From: Brassica napus
Lineage: Eukaryota > Streptophyta > Magnoliopsida > Brassicales > Brassicaceae
Length of the DNA: 64,000 nucleotides
Assembly: GCF_020379485.1 (NCBI RefSeq)
Contig: NC_063448.1
Coordinates: 23,273,726 to 23,337,725 of the forward strand
Reading direction: 5' to 3'
The translations under genes were made by a program, and so were the position numbers. Positions within the stretch are counted from its first letter, which is position 1. Each line of letters opens with the position of its first letter. Positions 58,866 to 64,000 of this stretch are shown piece by piece. The notes under the pieces were generated by a model, which saw only the letters and a program-made list of their open reading frames with translations, searched no databases and was not told where the DNA came from.

Positions 58866-59139
58866 TCATATTCAGTTTCGAAACCATCCAAGTTACCACG
58901 ACATAAGTGGAGATTCTGGTCAAGCAAATGTATTATATCCGTGCAGATAGTGTTGAGGAAGTCACAATCGTGTGAAACAACAACCAAAGTCTTCTTCCAG
59001 CGACATATACTCCTCTAACCAGAGAACTGCTCTAAGGTTGAGATGGTTGGTGGGTTCATCTAACAACAAAAGAGTAGGTTGCACAAAGAGAGCTCTAGCT
59101 AACGATATTCGCATCCTCAATCCACCACTGAAATGACAC
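58866..59139 (-). pseudogene. ABCF-type ATPase (GCN20-like, ABCF4-like) fragment
   Basis: The minus-strand translation reads [20 protein letters not shown], then [20 protein letters not shown]. This is an ABC signature (here FSGG) followed by Walker B with the D-loop of an ABCF protein. After a frame change near 58995 it continues [38 protein letters not shown] and DGFETEYE. This order and wording fit the first nucleotide-binding domain of plant ABCF4 (cytosolic GCN20-type, non-membrane). Walker A and the second domain are absent, and the switch is out of frame, so it is a fragment, perhaps carried by a transposon. Confidence 0.8.
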
Positions 59140-59246
59140 CTAGAACTAGGCTAAGCCACCTAAACATCCTCTTATGAAACATCAACACCCATGAGTCAAG
59201 ACCTAGGACACCCGAGCACGTACATAACCAGATAATAGCATTGCAA

Positions 59247-59507
59247 CTAGAAACTAGACCTAGAACGTTTGAACACTGGTCCACCAACATAACTTGTTGC
59301 TGAAGGAGAGTCTGGAGTAAGAAATTGCTTCAGATGATACATCATGTGGCACTGAACGGCCGGCTGCGGGTCTCTCAAAGAGATCACCCGTAAACACATC
59401 ACCACCAAATGGGAGAAACAGAGACCAAAATAACCATAGAAGAGCAACAATAAGGAACTTTGTTTTTTTTTCCATGTACAGTCAATTCTTCTGCAGGATA
59501 TGATCAC
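59247..59507 (-). other. Small open frames, unrecognised, with a hydrophobic N-terminus
   Basis: Two overlapping minus frames (59475-59260, 71 codons; 59507-59247, 86 codons). The first opens MEKKTKFLIVALLWLFWSLF, like a signal peptide, followed by a short polar tail. No family recognised. It lies 120 bases upstream (in its own direction) of the ABCF fragment, so it may be part of the same captured piece or fortuitous. Confidence 0.25.
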
Positions 59508-60185
59508 ACTTTAGAAGTGTCCTAAGTGAAACAATTGTTATATACAAATCACGTTTGGTTTGCACTTTTTTGTATCATTGTTTGGGCTTTGTTCATGTTT
59601 TTGTCCACTTTGTGTTAAAACGTTTTGTATTACTTTTTCAAGTCTATTTTTCATAAATTATATGTTAGTTATTATATTGATAATGATTAGAATATATACG
59701 GATATGATATGTGTTGAACTGATAAGAACTGCTTAAGATTATTTCTTCTTTAGTTAAACTAAAAATTGCATATATATACCTGAATATCAAAGCCCTATAA
59801 AAATATACGTGCAGCTCCTTTGCTACTGAGATCATTCATTACTTTTCTGAAAAAATTAAGGTTAGTTTTCTCTAGTGTTTTGTATGAACTTTTTTTTGCC
59901 TTTGCTATTGTTTGTTGCTCCATGTGACCATTAATAAGTAGTTGTATAAAACTTGCTTTGACGTTGAATAATACGATTGAGGTCGATTATTTTTTGTTTT
60001 CTCTAGTGTTTTGTATGATTTTTTTTTGCTTTTGCTATTATGTGTGTTGTTTTTCTCCATGTTACCATTAATAAGTATATGCTTTGACGTTGAATGATAT
60101 GATCGTGTTGGACGTTTTTTTTTTGTTTTCTCTAATGCTTGTATTATCTTTTAACATTATTGAACATTTGGGTAATCTATCTAAG

Positions 60186-61190
60186 ATGGGAGATACACAA
60201 GATGGAAAAACTAAAAATCCGTACCTTGTTTGGTCTCCCCAAGAAACCAAAACATTGTTGGGCTTGTTGGTCGATGGCATTAATCAGAACTGGCTGATGG
60301 AAGTGGTTCATTCAATAAACTTACCGTGGAGCAAAGAATACTACCAGAGCTAAACAAAATTTGTCGATCTACGAAAACTTTTTCCCATTACAAAAATAAA
60401 ATGAAAATTCTCAGGAAAAAGCATAAGAGTTTTGTAGATCTTCTCCGTTTCAGTTCTGGGTTTGGTTGGGATGCAGACACGAAGAACTTCACTGCTCCAA
60501 ATGAAATATGGGAAGAATATTTGAAGGTATATAAATTTTTAAAAGAGTTATTTTATATGCATTTTGTTTTTGTCTTGTATGATAACAATTTTGTAATTAT
60601 TGTAGGGTCATAAAAAACATAAATACTTACGTGATGATACATTTGAAGATTTTGAAGACCTAGAGAAGATATGTGGAAAAAATATTGCAAAAGGAAATAA
60701 TACAGTTGGCTTAGGCGATACTACAGATGCCCGCACTTATACAACAGGAGATAATGAATGGGAATATCAAGGAGGATCTCCTCAAATGATCGGAGATCAC
60801 GAGGATGATGATGATGATACTGATGGTATAGAACAAGCTCCATCTTTGAGACAGAAGAATGTGATAGAAAAGCTCCCCATAAGAAAGAGAGCTAGGACTG
60901 AAGTATATACTGTGGAGAAAATTTCTGAGGAGATAAGTGCTGTTACTGGAACAACCAACCAAATAGTCAGTATGATACAACAAAGATGGCAAAAAGAAGC
61001 TGAAGAAAAAGAAGCTGAGGAAAAAGTTGGTACTGTGTGGGATGCTATTAAGGAAAATCATGATTTAGAAGAGAATGACCGTTTTGATGCGATGGACTTA
61101 GTTCACCAGTCTGGAATGAAAGTTTCATTCATAAGTATGACTAAGGAGGAACGTTTTAGATGGATTAAACGTAGTTTACGTAAGCCATGA
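60186..61190 (+). pseudogene. Myb/SANT-like DNA-binding protein of a PIF/Harbinger element
   Basis: Second protein of plant PIF/Harbinger transposons, which binds element ends and partners the transposase. Exon 1 (60186-60526) opens MGDTQDGKTKNPYLVWSPQE and TKTLLGLLVDGINQNW. A frameshift near 60295 moves reading to TVEQRILPELNKICRSTKTF, SHYKNKMKILRKKHKSFVDL and GFGWDADTKNFTAP, the Myb_DNA-bind_3 helices. Intron GTATATAA..ATTGTAG (60527-60605). Exon 2 opens GHKKHKYLRDDTFEDFEDLE, then an acidic stretch (EDDDDDT), a basic KLPIRKRARTE, a coiled-coil-like region and ends MTKEERFRWIKRSLRKP, stop. One frameshift makes it defective; otherwise complete. Confidence 0.75.
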
Positions 61191-61618
61191 AATTTGGTTT
61201 AGCTTTTAATGTTAGTTTAATTGGTTTAGCTTTTAATGGTGTTTATGTTTATGCTTTTCATTGTGTTTTTTTCTTCTGGTTTTGTACTTCCTTTTGTGTT
61301 GCTTTTAAATAAATACGTTCTTTATGGACTTTTTATTTTCTTGTAGGTTCTAGTTTACGTTGATCACTTCCTGGGCCACGAACAACGATTGGTAACGTTT
61401 GTTATTTCCACATTATAATTTGTTAGCGCCCCTAAATGTGTAGGTACTGTATAACAATATAATATGTCTAGTGCTCCCTCTTCAAAAGAGATGTTGTAAA
61501 TGCATCATGCATGGGTCCTGAATACACAAGTGCAAGACATATATGTACGTATATATATTAACTTTTATTGGATATCTAAAGAAATGCTCTTATGTTTTAA
61601 ATTCCAGATTCTTCATTT

Positions 61619-62161
61619 ATGGATCAAGTGACTAATGAGAAAGAAGAACTGCAACTAAGAAAAAGCAAAAAGAGGAAAAGGATTTTTCAATCGGACGTGG
61701 ATATATATACTTTTGTTGATGTCAACTATCAATGTGAGAATATGCTCTTTAGCACATTGTCTATTTTCACAAATTCAACGTCCGATTAAAAAGCCAACTA
61801 CAAGACTGGGAAATGAATATATACAGAATGTTTTGAAGGAAGATCCTGAACATTTTCGGAGTTTATATCGTATGTATCCTGATGTCTTTTTGGATTTGTG
61901 CACTATTATCCGAGAAAAGACATCTTTAAGAGATATAAGATGGATTTCAGTTGAGGAAATGCTCGCCACATTTTTGCTCATTGTTGGCCAGAGCACGAGA
62001 TATATTCTCCCTCGAGATGTATTCAAGAGATCGAGTTTTGCAATAAGTCAGAGCTTTAATAAAATATTAAGAGTTTAAAACACTATTGGCCCAAGTTTGA
62101 TGGCTAAACCAGGAAATGGAGTACCTTCAAAAATAAGAGAAAGCACAAGATTTTATCCTTG
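61619..62161 (+). pseudogene. PIF/Harbinger transposase N-terminus, interrupted by CACTA
   Basis: An ATG at 61619 starts MDQVTNEKEELQLRKSKKRK and stops at 61787. Another frame (61713-62078) takes over with IQRPIKKPTTRLGNEYIQNV, DPEHFRSLYRMYPDVFLDLC, ISVEEMLATFLLIVGQSTRY and FKRSSFAISQSFNKILRV, the helical N-terminal region of HARBI-like transposases. A stop at 62076 is followed, in the same frame, by NTIGPSLMAKPGNGVPSKIR and ESTRFYP, where the CACTA element begins. The DDE catalytic part is not in the window. It lies 520 bp after the Myb/SANT-like gene, same strand, the usual two-gene layout. Confidence 0.85.
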
Positions 62162-62417
62162 CACTACAAGAAAACAGCAAGGATACTGAGGGAAAAAATC
62201 GTCGGAATTTCGTCGGAATAACGTTATTCCGACGACATACCGACGAAACAAGTCCTCGGAAATAATTCCTCGGAATTTCTTCTTTCCTCGGAAATCCCTC
62301 GGAATTTTCCGACAGAATTCCGAGGAAACAAATTTCCGAGGAAATTCTGAGAATCACTGGTTTGTCGGAAATCTCCTCGGAATATACCGACGGAGAAATT
62401 CGTCGGGATATTTCCTC

Positions 62418-62680
62418 GGAAGTTCATCGATCGATGCGTTTTTGGACATATATCCATCGATCGATCCGTTTATAAAAAAAACGTTCGGAATATACCGAGG
62501 GACATGTCCCTCGGTATATTCCGAGGAACATGTCCCTCGGTATATTCCGAGGAAAGGTGTCCCTCGGTATATTCCGAGGAAGATGTCCCTCGGTGTATTC
62601 CGAACGTTTTTTTATAAACAGATCGATCGATGGATATATGTCCAAAAACGCATCGATCGATCGAGTAAAAAACATAATTA
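62418..62680. repeat. Large palindrome with 33-bp reiterated unit in the CACTA end
   Basis: Outer arms CGATCGATGCGTTTTTGGAC, then ATATATCCATCGATCGATC (62424-62463), reappear inverted at 62628-62668. Inside, the unit GGAACATGTCCCTCGGTATA plus TTCCGA repeats about four times (62500-62610), itself palindromic. ACGTTCGGAATATACCGAGG at the left inner arm has its inverse at 62590-62612. The whole could fold into a long hairpin. Confidence 0.85.
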
Positions 62681-62844
62681 ATTTCCTCAGAATGTAAAAA
62701 ATATTAATTTTTTTTTAAAAATAAAATTTTTGAAATTTAAATTCGAAAATATAAAATTAAAATTAAAATTGAAATCATATTAATTAATATTCAAAGTTTG
62801 ACAAATAAAAATAAAACATTCCGAGTTTTTGGAAGAAAAAAAAA

Positions 62845-64000
62845 CTACGGGTCTGGCACGTCCGGGAACACCTCGTTCGGGTACATCCTCTGCATCATCT
62901 CCATCATTTGCTGGTTCAGCCTCCTCTGTGCCTCATAGCCCGCCTGTTGAGCCGCCATCTGGGTCTCCAACAAAGATATGCGATCATCCTTGTCCTTCAA
63001 CTGAGCCGTAAGTACTTCTGGATCAACAAATGGCGGTGGTGCAGAAGAAGGAGGAACCGACCGGGTGCGACGACCCAAACCGACCAAACGTCCCTTCTTC
63101 TTTGGAACCGACTGAATAGAAAGTAGCCAAATTTACAAATTTAAACCAAGAAATAAATGAATTGAACTTTAAAAAAAAAGAACTTACGGATTCAACGATT
63201 TCGTTGATTCGAAACCGGGACAAGTTGGTCGAAGCCGTCGAAGCGTCATCCTCGGTTTGAAGCTGAGACACTTCGTCTACCACCTGAGTTTGGACCAGGT
63301 CGACCACGTCCCTCACAAGACCGTCATCAATATGGCCGGTCTTCTTGTTGGTATACGCCCTCCTCATTAGGGCGAGATCATCAACCGGCTCGCCATCATT
63401 TTCTTCCGCCTTGAAAAAAAACATAAATTAAAGAAACATTAGAAATTAGAAGAAATGCACAATAAATTAAAATTCTGAAACTCAAATAATTGAAGAAAAA
63501 GCGGTTGAACTTACCATGCGATCTCCCAGAGTGGCAATAGATTGAGCACCCAAGTTATGCTTGTAGATGCCCTTCCCTTTACGGTCGCTCCTGCGGTTGG
63601 TGGAGTTGGTGGAAGAAGTTTCTTTCGTCTCTTCCTTATCCCAATGTGCACACAACTCCTTCCAAACCGTGTCGTTCATCGACTTTGGGACCTTTTAATA
63701 ATAAAAAAAAAGAAAATAGTTTAATAAATAAAAAAATAGTTTAATAAATTAAAAAAATTGTTTAATAAATTAAATCGAACCTTATTGATTTCCCACTTCT
63801 TCTTCCACTCGTGGATCTGTTTCCCATAGTTGTCCATAACTTTATGGACGAAGTGGTGATAGATAAAGAGCGTCTCATCGGAATTCCAGTTGAACTCTTG
63901 CTGAAAAAAAAACACAATTAGTAGAAAATTTGTATTAAAGATTAAAAATATAAGTAAAAAATTAGAATACTTACCGCAAACTGACGAAACCACAGAACCT
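62845..64000 (-). CDS. Transposase_24-type protein of the CACTA element (partial)
   Basis: Minus-strand exons read by eye: 63976-64000 (LWFRQFA, entering from beyond the window), about 63782-63903 ([40 protein letters not shown]), 63517-63692 ([39 protein letters not shown]), about 63188-63414 ([29 protein letters not shown]) and 62845-63113 ([19 protein letters not shown], a coiled-coil [20 protein letters not shown], end VFPDVPDP, stop). Splice sites (GTAAGT donors) fit. This matches the plant Ptta/En/Spm protein family (Transposase_24), the second protein of CACTA elements. The exons seen are free of stops, so the element may be recent or active. Confidence 0.75.

Larger units (their letters stand above)
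62162..64000 (-). mobile_element. CACTA (En/Spm) element, one end and 3' part of its genes; continues past window
   Basis: It opens CACTACAAGAAAACAGC at 62162, the standard Brassicaceae CACTA terminus. A subterminal array of short inverted words follows (TTCCGAGGAAA, CCTCGGAATT, CGTCGGAAT; 62190-62430), then a long palindrome, then minus-strand exons of a Transposase_24-type protein. It is inserted in the Harbinger transposase frame; the base triplet before it is TTG, but the far end, and so the target duplication, is outside the window. Confidence 0.85.

Noticed and set aside
1..64000. CRISPR array, rRNA or tRNA genes, bacterial or organellar insert
   Set aside because: No regularly spaced repeats with unique spacers, no tRNA cloverleaf apart from the SINE head, and no organelle or bacterial gene signature; the content is nuclear plant DNA.

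Overview
This is plant nuclear DNA, almost certainly from a Brassica or a close Brassicaceae relative. It is AT-rich and dominated by transposons: Helitrons, L1-type LINEs, Ty1/copia, CACTA, PIF/Harbinger, a SINE and MITEs. Only one clearly intact host gene is present. It encodes an ARGONAUTE of the AGO2 type (33599-37178, + strand, 3 exons, 1034 aa) with an Asp-Asp-Asp slicer triad, and its 3' UTR contains a near-perfect miR403 target site. About 11.7 kb downstream lies a TLC-domain (TRAM/LAG1/CLN8) membrane-protein gene on the same strand, which carries several lesions. From memory, AGO2, AGO3 and a TLC gene are adjacent in Arabidopsis (At1g31280, At1g31290, At1g31300). The window therefore looks like the orthologous segment, with no AGO3 copy visible and the interval expanded by transposons.

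Layout. 1-9.3 kb: three Helitrons joined head to tail (exact CTAG|TCTA junctions at 1771/1772, 5909/5910 and 9333/9334), with internal tandem duplications, a LINE RNase H fragment, a MULE-type MITE and an RPA-like exon fragment. 9.3-16.3 kb: a fourth Helitron-like start, an unresolved GC-rich segment, and two minus-strand Helitrons joined at 12750/12751. 16.3-23.1 kb: a 5'-truncated LINE with a 13-bp target duplication, an unresolved block, and a decayed Ty1/copia element. 23.1-30.1 kb: short tandem repeats, three LINE remnants (the largest with a long reverse transcriptase frame) and a SINE with its target duplication. 30.1-33.6 kb: AT-rich sequence, a TIR element and the AGO2 promoter. 33.6-38.1 kb: AGO2. 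38.1-44.3 kb: a complete LTR retrotransposon with a copia-like gag but no recognisable pol (TSD CATAC). 44.3-48.4 kb: a large inverted repeat, a tandem duplication split by a MITE, and a second MITE. 48.4-50.3 kb: the TLC (pseudo)gene. 50.3-54.7 kb: two more tandem Helitrons and LINE remnants. 54.8-57.4 kb: a complete non-autonomous CACTA element (TSD TGC). 57.4-64 kb: an ABCF-ATPase fragment, a Harbinger-associated Myb/SANT-like gene and a Harbinger transposase remnant, the latter cut by an autonomous-type CACTA element that runs out of the window.

The only functional circuit visible is AGO2 with its miR403 site. In Arabidopsis, miR403 loaded in AGO1 represses AGO2, so AGO2 rises when AGO1 is impaired. 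The rest is a record of nested transposition. No bacterial operon, CRISPR array, rRNA or tRNA gene was seen. Gene assignments come from reading translations by eye; no database search was possible.
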